A stretch of DNA of 64,000 nt from NCBI RefSeq assembly GCF_009937955.1, contig NZ_AP018439.1, positions 1,550,001-1,614,000 on the forward strand. The letters are read 5' to 3'. The stretch comes from Undibacterium sp. KW1 (GTDB lineage: Bacteria; Pseudomonadota; Gammaproteobacteria; Burkholderiales; Burkholderiaceae_D). The number at the start of each line of letters is the position of its first letter. Position 1 is the first letter of the stretch. The translations under genes and the position numbers were made by a program. The notes beneath the pieces were generated by a model, which saw nothing but the letters and a program-made list of their open reading frames with translations, did not search any database and was not told the origin of the DNA. This document shows positions 38,310 through 48,447 of this stretch, in pieces.

Positions 38310-38675
38310 ATGAACAAAGCCGAAGCCATACAAATCGCCAACGATTCCCTGCAAGCCAACGTCCTCAACGAAGGCAACACCCAATTCTCCCAAGTCGTCC
38401 GCTATGGCAACGACGAAGGCTGGTGGCTCAACATCCCCTTGACCAACTTCAGAAAAGAAAACCACTTCCTCATCTGCAGCGAAAAAGCCAAAATCATCCG
38501 CCACCTGATGATCAAAGCCAACAACATCTTAAGCCCCGCCACCAAGTTCCGTGTCAAGGACGGCATCGCCGACATCTTCATCTCATCCGCCAACCCCAAA
38601 CGCCTGACCGATGTGCTGCAAGGTGGTAGCAAGTACAGTTTTAATAAGCATTTGGTGGATGAGCATAGGTATTGA
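38310..38675 (+). CDS. Hypothetical protein, 121 residues
   Basis: I do not recognise this family. The protein starts MNKAEAIQIANDSLQANVLN and has an aromatic stretch GWWLNIPLTNFRKENHFLICSE and a C-terminal GGSKYSFNKHLVDEHRY. It is soluble with no signal peptide or membrane helix. The amino-acid pattern looks like a real gene, and codons end often in C, unlike the AT-rich restriction genes that follow. The ribosome binding site is weak. It stands alone between the family A repeat and the type I restriction remnant; whether it belongs to the acquired block is unclear. Confidence 0.6.
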   Translation: MNKAEAIQIANDSLQANVLNEGNTQFSQVVRYGNDEGWWLNIPLTNFRKENHFLICSEKAKIIRHLMIKANNILSPATKFRVKDGIADIFISSANPKRLTDVLQGGSKYSFNKHLVDEHRY

Positions 38676-38817
38676 CATCAAAAAAGTAATATTCAATTGT
38701 AAAATAAAATATATAACGTTGATATTCAATATCAGATGTGGTTCCGTTGATATTGTTCAGCATTGTCAATTTGTATAAATCTATACCCCATTCTATTTCT
38801 TATTAAAATTAACTTAC

Positions 38818-41049
38818 ATGCAAAACACGCAACATCAAAATCTTGTCGGCTTTATTTGGAATATTGCGAACAAGCTGCGCGGCCCTTATCGCCCTCCTCA
38901 GTACCGTCGAGTAATGCTTCCATTGATTGTGCTCCGTCGCTTCGATTTGGTGCTCGCTGAAAACAAACAGAAGGTATTAAACGAAAAGAAACGTCTTGAA
39001 GATAAAGGCATCAAGGGGCCTGCACTTGAAAAAGCCTTGTCACGTATTGCTGCTACTGATCGCACTCAAGAGTTGTTCAATACCAGTGGTTTCACTTTCG
39101 AAAAACTGTTGGACGACGCTCCCAACATCGCAGGTAATTTGATCGCCTACATCCAAGGGTTTTCTCCCCGTGCTCGCGATATCTTTGACAAATTTGAATT
39201 TGAGACTGAAATCGCAAAGCTGGATGAGGCAAACAGACTGTTCTTAATCATCAGAGAGTTTTGTTCAGGAGAGGTTAATTTATCTCCTAAAGTCATCAAT
39301 AATTTGCAAATGGGATACTTGTTTGAGGAGTTAGTACGTAAATTCAACGAGCAAGCAAACGAAGAAGCTGGTGATCATTTTACTCCGCGAGAAGTAATCC
39401 GACTGATGGTGCAGTTGTTGTTCACTGGGGAAGATGATATTTTTAAGCCGGGTGTTTATCGTAGCGTCTACGACCCAACTGCGGGAACTGGTGGGATGTT
39501 ATCCGAGTCGGAAAAGCATATGAAAGAGAAAAATCCTGATGCTCACATCGAACTTTTTGGTCAGGAATATAACCCTGAGTCTTACGCTATATGCTGCTCC
39601 GATCTGCTGATCAAGGACGAACCGATCAACAACCTTATCTATGGAGATACTCTGGGCATCAAGGAAGCCAAGAATAAGACCAATGGCTTCGTACCGCACG
39701 ACGGACACCCAGAAAAAAAATTCCACTACATGCTGGCCAACCCACCCTTTGGCGTGGAGTGGAAGCCGGAGCAAGATTTCGTGCGTGAAGAGTACGAAGC
39801 CCAGGGATTCTCCGGTCGTTTTGGTGCTGGTCTTCCACGTATCAATGATGGCTCGCTACTCTTTTTGCAACACATGATCTCGAAAATGCATCAGCCACCT
39901 AAGTTTGTCAAAGGCAAGAATGTAGGCGGAGATGGTTCCAAGATCGCAATCGTGTTTAATGGCTCACCCCTGTTCACTGGAGACGCAGGATCAGGCGAAT
40001 CCAATATCCGGCGCTGGATCATTGAACGCGACATGCTCGATGCCGTCGTGGCCCTGCCAGACCAGATGTTCTACAACACCGGCATCTATACCTATGTGTG
40101 GATCGTCACCAACAAGAAACCCTCTCATCGCCAAGGCAAGGTGCAGTTGATTGACGGCACGCGCCATTTCAAGAAAATGGACAGAAGCTTAGGTAATAAG
40201 CGCAATGAGCTCTCAGATGATCACATTAAAGAATTGGTGCGCTTATATGCCGAGTATGAACACAGTGCAGAAAGTGAAGTGATTGTTGAAATTGACGGAA
40301 AACCAAAGAAAGTTAATCGTGTTTGTAGCAGGCTCTTCAATAACCATGAATTTGGCTTTCTCAAGATAACCGTGGAGCGTCCGCTGCGCTTGAATATCCA
40401 AGCCAGCGCCGAACGAATTGCGAAATTGGACGAACAAAGCGCCTTTGTCGACTTGGCCAGCAGCAAGAAGCGCAAGGACGATACCGCCTATCGTAACGAA
40501 ATTGCAGCGGGGCAGGAAACACAAGCTGCAATCAAGTATACCCTGCTAAGAATGGATGGTGATACACGATACCTTAATAGGCTTGCATTTGAGTCGGTGC
40601 TCGAAGTTGCCTTGAAAAAGGCTGGCATCAAGATCGGTGCGTCGATCAAGAAGGCCATCTTGCTTGCACTGTCCGAGCGCGACCCCAAAGCAGACATTTG
40701 TCTGGATGCCAAAGGCAACCCTGAACCAGATGTCGAACTGCGCGACACGGAAGTAGTGGCCTTGCCGAAGGACATTGGATTGCCACTGCCATTGGGTTAC
40801 GACAACGAAACCGACCACGACAAGCTGCTGGCCTTGGTCAAAGACCACTGCGAGGACTATCTCAAGGCCGAAGTCATGCCCCATATACCCGATGCATGGA
40901 TTGACCACAGCAAGACCAAGGTGGGCTATGAAATTCCGCTCACCCGGTGCTTCTACATTTACCAGCCACCGCGCCCGCTAGAATTGATTGCGCACGAAAT
41001 CAGTCAGCTAGAAAAAGACATTTTGGCTATGCTGAGGGAGGTAGTGTGA
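38818..41049 (+). CDS. hsdM: Type I restriction-modification methyltransferase subunit (HsdM)
   Basis: 743 residues, complete. An N-terminal HsdM domain (about 8-140) is followed by the N6-adenine methylase core, with motif I DPTAGTGGM (about 220) and motif IV NPPF (about 308). The protein methylates adenine at the site chosen by HsdS. The 38676-38817 upstream region is very AT-rich and probably holds the promoter. The last base of the HsdM stop is the first of the next start (TGATG). Because hsdS is truncated, this methylase may have no working specificity partner. Confidence 0.93.
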   Translation: MQNTQHQNLVGFIWNIANKLRGPYRPPQYRRVMLPLIVLRRFDLVLAENKQKVLNEKKRLEDKGIKGPALEKALSRIAATDRTQELFNTSGFTFEKLLDDAPNIAGNLIAYIQGFSPRARDIFDKFEFETEIAKLDEANRLFLIIREFCSGEVNLSPKVINNLQMGYLFEELVRKFNEQANEEAGDHFTPREVIRLMVQLLFTGEDDIFKPGVYRSVYDPTAGTGGMLSESEKHMKEKNPDAHIELFGQEYNPESYAICCSDLLIKDEPINNLIYGDTLGIKEAKNKTNGFVPHDGHPEKKFHYMLANPPFGVEWKPEQDFVREEYEAQGFSGRFGAGLPRINDGSLLFLQHMISKMHQPPKFVKGKNVGGDGSKIAIVFNGSPLFTGDAGSGESNIRRWIIERDMLDAVVALPDQMFYNTGIYTYVWIVTNKKPSHRQGKVQLIDGTRHFKKMDRSLGNKRNELSDDHIKELVRLYAEYEHSAESEVIVEIDGKPKKVNRVCSRLFNNHEFGFLKITVERPLRLNIQASAERIAKLDEQSAFVDLASSKKRKDDTAYRNEIAAGQETQAAIKYTLLRMDGDTRYLNRLAFESVLEVALKKAGIKIGASIKKAILLALSERDPKADICLDAKGNPEPDVELRDTEVVALPKDIGLPLPLGYDNETDHDKLLALVKDHCEDYLKAEVMPHIPDAWIDHSKTKVGYEIPLTRCFYIYQPPRPLELIAHEISQLEKDILAMLREVV

Positions 41050-41378
41050 TGGGATACGCTCAATACAACGAGCGGGATGGCTCAGGGGTTTCATGGTTGC
41101 AACAAAAACCCAGTCATTGGGGAATCAAAAGATTGAAATTCTCAACTGACATCATCAACAACAAAGTAAGCGTTGAAGATTCACCATTGCCTTATTTCGG
41201 CTTGGAACATATCGAATCATGGACAGGGCGGAAAATTGAAGGGGAAATTAGTAATAGCGAAGGACTGGCATCTTCTTTTGCAGTAGGGGATGTACTATTT
41301 GGAAAGTTGCGCCCATATCTTGCCAAAGTTCATTTGGCTCAAAGACACGTTCTTCCTACCCTTCAATGTGGGGCATGA
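41049..41378 (+). pseudogene. hsdS: Truncated HsdS specificity subunit (N-terminal fragment)
   Basis: About 109 residues. The first ~97 are a normal HsdS start: SWLQQKPSHWGIKRLKF, then a TRD-like VLFGKLRPYLAKVHLA, the block that usually opens the first target-recognition half-domain. A complete HsdS has about 400-450 residues with two such domains. After HLA the frame reads QRHVLPTLQCGA and stops at 41378, which is out-of-frame hsdR sequence. A deletion joined hsdS to hsdR near 41336-41342. Confidence 0.85.
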
Positions 41379-43782
41379 GCATGGCTCTGGTAACCCAACA
41401 GTGGCTGGGGATGTGCGCACTTCCTACCTTTGGCGCAAGGTATTGACTCGTGACAGCCTGATGGACATCCTCGCGCGCTTCATGCATCTGGATGTAGAGG
41501 AAAAAACTGTCGTTACTGAGAAGGGTATCAAGCGGCACCGCAAAGAGTCGATGATCTTCCCGCGTTACCACCAATTGGACGCAGTTCGGGCACTCACAGA
41601 CCACGCACAAGCACATGGTTCAGGACATAATTACTTGATCCAACACTCTGCTGGCTCGGGCAAATCGAATTCGATTGCTTGGTTGGCGCACCGCCTCTCG
41701 AGCCTGCACGACGCTAATAACGAAAAGATTTTTCATTCGGTGGTGGTGATTACCGATCGGCTAGTACTAGATCAACAATTGCAAGATACGATCTTTCAGT
41801 TTGAACACAAGCTGGGTGTAGTGCAGAAGATCGATGAAAACACTCAACAGTTGGCGAAGTCTTTGGCTGATGGCGTGCCGATCATCATTTCCACTATACA
41901 AAAATTCCCCTTTATCACTCAAGCCATCCATACATTGGAGGCTAACGGCAAAGGCGTAGCGATCTCGACTGCGGGCAAGCGCTTTGCGGTGATCGTGGAC
42001 GAGGCCCACAGTTCGCAAAGTGGTGAAACCGCGATGGAGTTGCGCAAGATCTTGAACAAGGACGGTATTGAAGCTGCTATCGCTTCGCAGTTACTCGATA
42101 TGGACGATGATACCTTGAGCGAAGAAGCTAAGAAGGAGTTATTACGCGAGCAACTCAAGCGAGCCAAACAGCCTAACTTAAGTTTTTTTGCCTTCACCGC
42201 AACGCCCAAGTTCAAGACTTTGGCTGTTTTTAATGAGCCCGGCGCTGAAGGCAAAGCGCCGTTTCATCACTACAGTATGCGCCAAGCTATTGAAGAAGGC
42301 TTTATTCACGACGTGCTTGCGAACTACACCTGCTACAAACGTTACTACAAACTGATCCAGAAGGTGGAAGTTGATCCCGAAGTACCTCGCCGCAAGGCCG
42401 CCCGCGCACTTGCGCGATTCGTCGAGTTTCATGATTATGAGATTGCACAGAAGGTAGAAGTAATCGTTGAGCATTTTCGCACCCATACTCGTCACAAGAT
42501 TGGTGGCCGGGCAAAGGCAATGGTGGTCACTGGCTCGCGCGAACATGCTGTGCGTTACAAGCTGGGGTTTGACAAATACATCAAAGACAAAGGTTACACT
42601 GATGTGAAGTCACTAGTTGCTTTTTCGGGAGAGATCACGCTTAAAGAGTTTGCTGACAAAAAATTCACTGAAGTGAATATGAATAGTGGAATCAAAGAAT
42701 CCGAGCTGCCAGAGAAGTTCAACACCGAGGAATATCAAGTCTTGCTAGTGGCGGAGAAGTACCAGACAGGATTTGACCAGCCTCTGTTGCATAGCATGTA
42801 CGTTGATAAACGCCTGTCAGGTATCCAGGCAGTGCAGACATTATCGCGCCTGAACCGAACAACGCGCGGCAAGACCGACACCTTCGTACTTGATTTTGTG
42901 AACGAGCCCGCAGATATCTATACCGCCTTCAAGCCTTATTACGAGGCGACGGATAAGGGGGATGACACCGATCCGCAGCAGCTCAACACGCTGGCATATA
43001 CGCTGGGAGGCTGGAAGATTTACACCGAAGCGGAGATCAGTGCGTGGTGTGAGATCTGGTTCCGCAACAGGTTAAATCCAACTGGTGGTGAACACAAAAA
43101 ATTGAACAGCATACTTGACTTGGCAATTGACCGATTTAAATTGCTCGACGAAGAAAATCAGAATTTATTTAAAGGGCAGTTGGTCAGTTTCCGTAATTTA
43201 TATAGTTTTGTTTCGCAGATCATTCCTTATCAAGATTCTGATCACGAGAAACTATATACCTATGCCCGTTTTTTACTGACCAAGTTGCCCAGCTTGATTG
43301 ATAGCCGTACTATTCAAATAGACGATGAAGTTGAGCTGAAATATTATCGTTTACAAAAGATCAGTGAGGGCGCGATCGATTTAAGAGTTGGTGAGGCTGA
43401 GGCTGTTTACGGGCCAACCGAAGTTGGTACTGGTCAAGCCGACGAGGAGGTGCAATTGTCAACATTAGTCGGAAAATTGAATGATCGATTTGGGACGGAA
43501 TTTACTCCAGCAGATCAGTTGTTTTTTGATCAGGTGCGCGAAACAGCGGTAGCTAATAAACAATTGCAACTGGCTGTTATGGCTAATTCCATTGAAAATT
43601 TTGAACCGGTTTTTAATCAACAATTAGAGAATCTTTTTGTTGAAAGAATTGATGGTAACGAGGAAATATTTATACGCCTTATGAATGACGAGGCTTTTCG
43701 CGGCGTAGCAGCGGGGCATTTGATGAGGGCAGTTTTCCACCAAGTGAAGGCAAGACTGAATGCTTCAAGGGGTGATGACTAA
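41290..43782 (+). pseudogene. hsdR: HsdR translocase subunit lacking its N-terminal nuclease domain
   Basis: From about 41343 the frame encodes KDTFFLPFNVGHEHGSGNP, which is normally near residue 200-250 of HsdR, then Walker A QHSAGSGKSNS (about 120), VDEAHSSQ (about 237), FAFTATPKF (about 303), and the C-terminal helicase and HsdR domains to the stop. The ~250 N-terminal residues that hold the PD-(D/E)XK endonuclease are gone. The open frame begins at an ATG within the hsdS remnant (41290), with AGGGG next to it, so an 830-residue ATPase-only protein might be made. It cannot cut DNA without that domain. Confidence 0.85.
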
Positions 43783-43845
43783 CTTGTTGGGTAAATTCGT
43801 GCATGTTAAAAATTTGAATTTTCGATACTAATTGAGGCCAATGCA

Positions 43846-44796
43846 GTGACTATTCCTGACTATCAAACATTGATGCTGCCATTATTGCGATTGGCCAGTG
43901 ATTCGCAAGAACATCGGTTTCGTGATGCGGTTGAACAATTAGCTCAGGAGTTCAAGCTGACGGATGAACAGCGAGACACCATGCTACCAAGCGGAACAGG
44001 CTTGCAATTTGATAATCGGGTTGGATGGGCAAGAACTTATCTGAAGCAGGCCGCTCTTCTTGAGTCAAGAAAGCGCGGCTTCTTTAATATCACGGCGAGA
44101 GGGAAAGAACTTTTAGCTAAAAATCTTTCTCGGGTTGACAATTCTGTGCTTGAGCAATATCCCGAGTATTTGTCTTTCAAGCTGCGTCGCAGTGAAGACA
44201 AGGGCGTGCAGGATGCAAGCGGTGTTTTGCAGCCCACTTCAATTGACACTACCAAAGTGGAGCAGCTGGAAGCTACACCTGAAGAGTTATTTTCTCAGGC
44301 TTATCAGCGGCTCCGCAATAATCTTGAATCTGAATTGCTTGAGCAAGTGAAAGCTGCATCGCCTTCATTTTTTGAGAGGCTGGTTGTCGATCTGCTTGTC
44401 AGTATGGGTTATGGCGGTTCTCGTCAGGATGCGGGCCGAGCAGTTGGCAGAAGCGGTGATGAGGGGATTGATGGCATCATCAAAGAAGACAAGTTAGGTC
44501 TTGATGTTATCTACATACAGGCGAAACGCTGGGAGGGTACAGTTGGGCGCCCTGAAATCCAGAAGTTTGCCGGAGCCTTGCAAGGGCAGAGAGCTAACAA
44601 AGGCGTCTTCATCACTACTTCTAGCTTTACCAAGGAAGCGGAAGAGTATGTCCGCATTATCCCGTCGAAGATTATTTTGATTTCAGGCGAACAGTTGGCA
44701 ACACTGATGGTTGATCATAACGTTGGAGTTTCGCCAGTCAGTAAGTTTGAGCTAAAACGCATAGACTCAGATTATTTTGATGGGGAAAATGTATAA
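43846..44796 (+). CDS. mrr: Mrr-type restriction endonuclease
   Basis: 316 residues from a GTG start with GAGG upstream. The N-terminal winged-helix Mrr_N domain (about 6-90) precedes a linker and the Mrr catalytic domain (about 165-290). The PD-(D/E)XK motif is GDEGIDGII... DVIYIQAKRW (Asp near 205-208, Gln-Ala-Lys near 225). Type IV enzymes of this kind cut methylated DNA. It lies 63 nt after the hsdR remnant and seems intact. With HsdM present and the type I nuclease gone, it may be the remaining functional restriction gene of the island. Confidence 0.93.
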   Translation: MTIPDYQTLMLPLLRLASDSQEHRFRDAVEQLAQEFKLTDEQRDTMLPSGTGLQFDNRVGWARTYLKQAALLESRKRGFFNITARGKELLAKNLSRVDNSVLEQYPEYLSFKLRRSEDKGVQDASGVLQPTSIDTTKVEQLEATPEELFSQAYQRLRNNLESELLEQVKAASPSFFERLVVDLLVSMGYGGSRQDAGRAVGRSGDEGIDGIIKEDKLGLDVIYIQAKRWEGTVGRPEIQKFAGALQGQRANKGVFITTSSFTKEAEEYVRIIPSKIILISGEQLATLMVDHNVGVSPVSKFELKRIDSDYFDGENV

Positions 44797-44902
44797 ACAG
44801 TTAATTTGAGAAAAGCAGCGATGAAGTCGCTGTTGTTCGAGGGATTGTTGGTCAGCCTAAGTTGTCAGTCACCTTCGAATAAGATTTCCATCTTCAAAAA
44901 CC

Positions 44903-44930
44903 AAAAAAGCCCTTGAATAATCAAGAGCTT
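44903..44930 (-). terminator. Terminator of tRNA-Leu
   Basis: On the minus strand a 10-bp stem (44930-44921 with 44916-44907; one G-U) and an ATAA-complement loop are followed by T residues (44908-44903), 10 nt after the tRNA 3' end. Confidence 0.8.
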
Positions 44931-44940
44931 AATCAGTGAT

Positions 44941-45025
44941 TGGTGCCGAGAGCCGGAATCGAACCGGCACGCCTTGCGGCGCGGGATTTTGAGTCCCGTG
45001 CGTCTACCTATTCCGCCATCTCGGC
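44941..45025 (-). tRNA. tRNA-Leu (anticodon CAA)
   Basis: An 85-nt class II tRNA with long variable arm. Acceptor GCCGAGA/TCTCGGC, anticodon stem CGGGA/TCCCG enclosing CTCAAAA, T loop GGTTCGATTCC and an encoded CCA (44943-44941). It reads UUG codons. Confidence 0.97.
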
Positions 45026-45118
45026 AACGCAGAACGAAATTATGACAGAGCCGTCAAAATTTTGCAAGCGGCCTGCTGCTTTTGCCGGGTTTGCTGGTTT
45101 TGTTATTTTTGTTATTCA

Positions 45119-46543
45119 TCATGGGTTTCTGCCTGGCTGGTCGAAATTCACGTTCCTGCGCCACATGGCGGGAGTGGGGAAGCGTTTTTGGACTATGCGC
45201 AGGTAGTACCACAGGCTGAAGGCGACGATGGCGAGGCTGGTGCTGTTGGCCATCCAGAAGCCTGCTGCGCCGTGCAAAAAGGCGGGGCTGATGTTGTAGG
45301 GGGCCAGGCCGAGGATGACGCCGCCACCGAGGCCGCAGCCCCATAGGGCGAAGGCGTACAGGATGGTGGGGACGATGGCGATTTTATAGGCGCGCAGGAT
45401 GAAGGCGGTGGTGACTTGTATCGCATCAAAAATCTGATATACCGAAATAAAGGTGAACAGCGGGAAGGCTGCGGCGATGATGATGGGGTTGGATGTGTAG
45501 GCGTGCAAAATCAGGTCGCGGCTGAACCAGATGGCGATGCCGATGGGCACAGCCAGCATGGCAGCGAGGATGATGCCGGCATTGCCGGTGACGCGGGCGG
45601 CCTGCATTTGTTTGGCACCTATGGCTTGCGCAACCAGGGTGCCGGTGGCGCTGGCAATCGACAGCGGCAGCATATACAGGATGGTGCCAAAGTTGGCGGT
45701 GAGCTGGTGGCCGGATACTGCGACTTCACCGAGGCGCGCGATGAACAGGGCCATGAAGGCAAAGGCGGTGACTTCGATGAGATAACTCAGGCCCATGGGT
45801 ATGCCGAGGTGTAGCAGGCTGCGCAGGGCTTTCCAGTTGGGTTTGACGAAGCCTGTGCCAAACAGTGCAAACAATTCATAATATTTGACGTGTTTGAGCA
45901 TGAGCCAGCCAGTGATGAGCATGAGCCAGGCATTGACGGCAGTAGCAGCCGCGCAGCCGGGGCCGCCCATGGCGGGTATGCCAAGGCCACCAAAAATGAA
46001 CAGAGTATTGAGCGGGATTTTTATCGCCAGTGCTGCTAGTTGTATGGCCATGACCATCTTGGGGCGGCCCACAGCATTATTGAGTGCGCCGTAAATCCTG
46101 AAGCCCAGCGTGGCGGGCAGGGCGATGGCCAATATTTGCAGATATTGTGCAGCCTTGTCATTCAAGGTTGGCGAGGCTTGCGCGATGGAGAGCAGGCTAT
46201 TTGGGAACAGCAGGATCAGGCAGCCTATGCAGGCCAGAAAGCCGCCTAGCCATACGCCTTGTTTGATTTCTTCGCCTATTTTTTTGAATTTGCGGGCACC
46301 GAATAATTGGCCAACGACAGGGGAGATGGCTTGCAAGATGCCGTTGAGGCCGACGAAGATGCTGACGTAAATCGAGATACCGATGGAGAGTGCGGCCAGG
46401 TCAGTCGCCGAGAAGCGCGAAGTCATGGCTGTGTCTATCACCCCATTACCCACCACTGCCATCTGGCCCACCATCATGGGCCATGACAGTGAGGCGATGC
46501 GCTTGATGTTGCCGCGCAGCGTGCTGGGGTGTTCGGTCTTCAT
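45119..46543 (-). CDS. MATE-family multidrug/Na+ antiporter (NorM-like)
   Basis: 474 residues from ATG 46543 (MKTEHPSTLRGNIKR); a longer in-frame start lies inside the neighbour and is rejected. Twelve hydrophobic segments in two halves are visible, with MATE signatures such as SWPMMVGQMAVVGNGVIDTAMTSRFSATDLAALSIG and, in the second half, GIPMGLSYLIEVTAFAFMALFIARLGEVAVSGHQ. It exports cationic drugs or metabolites using Na+ or H+. It overlaps the upstream glycosyltransferase gene by 4 nt (ATGA), so both are co-translated. Confidence 0.92.
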   Translation of the reverse strand: MKTEHPSTLRGNIKRIASLSWPMMVGQMAVVGNGVIDTAMTSRFSATDLAALSIGISIYVSIFVGLNGILQAISPVVGQLFGARKFKKIGEEIKQGVWLGGFLACIGCLILLFPNSLLSIAQASPTLNDKAAQYLQILAIALPATLGFRIYGALNNAVGRPKMVMAIQLAALAIKIPLNTLFIFGGLGIPAMGGPGCAAATAVNAWLMLITGWLMLKHVKYYELFALFGTGFVKPNWKALRSLLHLGIPMGLSYLIEVTAFAFMALFIARLGEVAVSGHQLTANFGTILYMLPLSIASATGTLVAQAIGAKQMQAARVTGNAGIILAAMLAVPIGIAIWFSRDLILHAYTSNPIIIAAAFPLFTFISVYQIFDAIQVTTAFILRAYKIAIVPTILYAFALWGCGLGGGVILGLAPYNISPAFLHGAAGFWMANSTSLAIVAFSLWYYLRIVQKRFPTPAMWRRNVNFDQPGRNP

Positions 46544-48264
46544 TGCTGCTTGCGCTGGAACAGGGTAAACAATTCGTCGTTGTCGGCGGCGCGGTGGCCC
46601 GACCACAGGACTGTCCATTGTTCTTGCTTGTATTCTGCTGGTAGAGCGGGCTCATTTCTGGATTTCTTGCTGTTCTGTACCAGCAGGAGGTGGCAGTCGT
46701 GATCAGAGAATCCGGCAAACTGCAGCTTGCCAAAATAGGCGAATGAGGCGCGTTGCGATGGGCCTATGTGGGCTTGTATGCAGCCCATATTGGCGGGTAC
46801 TTTTTGTGCCAGTTCTTTGGCCAGTGGTGCATAGCTGACCTTTTGATTGACCCATGGCAGCCCCAGGCTTTGTATCAGCAGCCAGCACAGGATCACACCA
46901 CCACTGGATAAGACAACTGCACGCCACAAGACCGCAGGTTGCCTGGATATGCGCCAATATACGAGGCGGAACCAGGCTACGGTCGCTGCCAGGGCAATGA
47001 TGAAGGCAAAGACGCTGAAGCTGGACTGATAGCCCGGCACCATGCTGGCTACTTTCCTGGACATGCCAGCAGGCCAGCCAGTCTGGTCTGCCAACCAGTA
47101 CAGCCAGATAAAGCCCGCCGCCGCAGTAAAGACGATGACCGAGAACCAATCCACGGCGTTGATGGCGCTGCGTTTCATGGTCGGCAAACCAAAGGTGGCA
47201 AGTATTGCCAGTGCGGGCAGTATCGGTAAGAGTATGGCTTCTTCAGACTGATGATTGAAGATGCCGAGCACGGCAAAACAGATCAGAAAGCTGACTGGCA
47301 ATGAGATATGCAGGGCTTTTTCTTGTTTGCGCCAGGCATAAATTGCCCAGGCTGCAAATGGCCAGGCGGGCCAGCTAAACCAGATACCATAGCGGAACAG
47401 GTAGCTGACGCTGTCTATATTGGGGAAATTGAACTGACGGTAGTTCCACAACATCCATGCCTGATAAGGCGAGCTGTCATAAGGATGCGCCAGGTTGATC
47501 GTGATGAGCCAGGTGCCTGCAATGGCAATCGCCACAGGCAGGGTGGTGTTGATCAGGTATATCAACGGCTGGCGTTGCTGGCGGTAAGCGCAGACTGCCA
47601 GCAGGCTGATCCATAGACCAGTTGGCAATACCCAGCCACGGGTTAATACCAGCAAGCCTAAGATGCCACCAATTTTTGCAGCGGTAAGCCTGGCAGGTTC
47701 GTCGAGCAGCCGTACGCACAGATACAATGTGCAGGCGATCAGGGATATCTGCAGTGCTTCTGCACTGGTTTCATGGCTGCGCAGCAGGAGTCCAAGGCAG
47801 CCAAGGTAAATCAGCAAGGCACCGTCAGCGAGGGTACGGCCAAAATCGCGTGCTTCTGGCTGGCCACCAAAGGCCAGTTTCAATGGCTGGGCTTCTGGCC
47901 TGCGGCCCAGCAGGTAAGTGGCATACCAGACCGAGAGTGAGCCTAGCAGGAAGCAGATGCCAGTACTCAGGCGGGCGGCCATGGGTTCGCCCACCAGCCA
48001 GCCAAATAATTTAATGCAGATGGCACCGAGCCAGAAAGCCAGTGGGCCTTCTTCTGGCATGGGCAGGCCGACGATGTGTGGCCACAACCAGTCAGCCAGA
48101 TTGCCATGTGCCATGGTCCACATGATGCCAAAGCCAGCGGCATCGTCACCTTTCCAGGGGTCTCGGCCTATCAGGCCGGGCAGGATATACAGGAGACAGA
48201 GGGCGATGATTCCCCAGCGCGGTAGCGCAACTGTTGCGGCAGCAGGAAGTCGGACTGGCTTCAT
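46540..48264 (-). CDS. ArnT/PMT-like membrane glycosyltransferase (GT39/GT83)
   Basis: 574 residues with about 11-12 membrane helices. The N-terminal segment LPGLIGRDPWKGDDAAGFGIMWTMAHG, with a DPWK-E/DD pattern in the first periplasmic loop, and EGPLAFWLGAICIKLFG are typical of ArnT-type lipid-linked sugar transferases. The last ~110 residues form a periplasmic domain. Such enzymes transfer a sugar from undecaprenyl phosphate to lipid A or proteins; the acceptor here is unknown. It precedes and overlaps the MATE gene. Confidence 0.8.
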   Translation of the reverse strand: MKPVRLPAAATVALPRWGIIALCLLYILPGLIGRDPWKGDDAAGFGIMWTMAHGNLADWLWPHIVGLPMPEEGPLAFWLGAICIKLFGWLVGEPMAARLSTGICFLLGSLSVWYATYLLGRRPEAQPLKLAFGGQPEARDFGRTLADGALLIYLGCLGLLLRSHETSAEALQISLIACTLYLCVRLLDEPARLTAAKIGGILGLLVLTRGWVLPTGLWISLLAVCAYRQQRQPLIYLINTTLPVAIAIAGTWLITINLAHPYDSSPYQAWMLWNYRQFNFPNIDSVSYLFRYGIWFSWPAWPFAAWAIYAWRKQEKALHISLPVSFLICFAVLGIFNHQSEEAILLPILPALAILATFGLPTMKRSAINAVDWFSVIVFTAAAGFIWLYWLADQTGWPAGMSRKVASMVPGYQSSFSVFAFIIALAATVAWFRLVYWRISRQPAVLWRAVVLSSGGVILCWLLIQSLGLPWVNQKVSYAPLAKELAQKVPANMGCIQAHIGPSQRASFAYFGKLQFAGFSDHDCHLLLVQNSKKSRNEPALPAEYKQEQWTVLWSGHRAADNDELFTLFQRKQQ

Positions 48265-48314
48265 ATCTGGGTGGTGGAGGGAAAGGATGCTTATTGTAGG
48301 GTAAAGCTGTAGTA

Positions 48315-48342
48315 AAAAAGGCAGCCTGGGCTGCCTTTTTTA
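48315..48342 (-). terminator. Terminator downstream of rpmE2
   Basis: GGCAGC/GCTGCC (48320-48325, 48330-48335) with CTGG between is flanked by A6 and T6 tracts, so it works in either direction. On the minus strand it ends rpmE2 before the glycosyltransferase gene. Confidence 0.88.
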
Positions 48343-48447
48343 CTAAAAACTCTTGGGAACCACAGACTGTCTTGCGTACTCCGCAATTTTGTATTAGCAG
48401 GGCTGCCCCTGCCAATGCATGAAACCGTGCTGTGTTTCCCTTGCCGA

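Noticed and set aside
44941..45025. tRNA-Leu as integration site for the restriction island
   Set aside because: I found no integrase gene and no direct repeat of the tRNA 3' end at the left side near 38200-38820.
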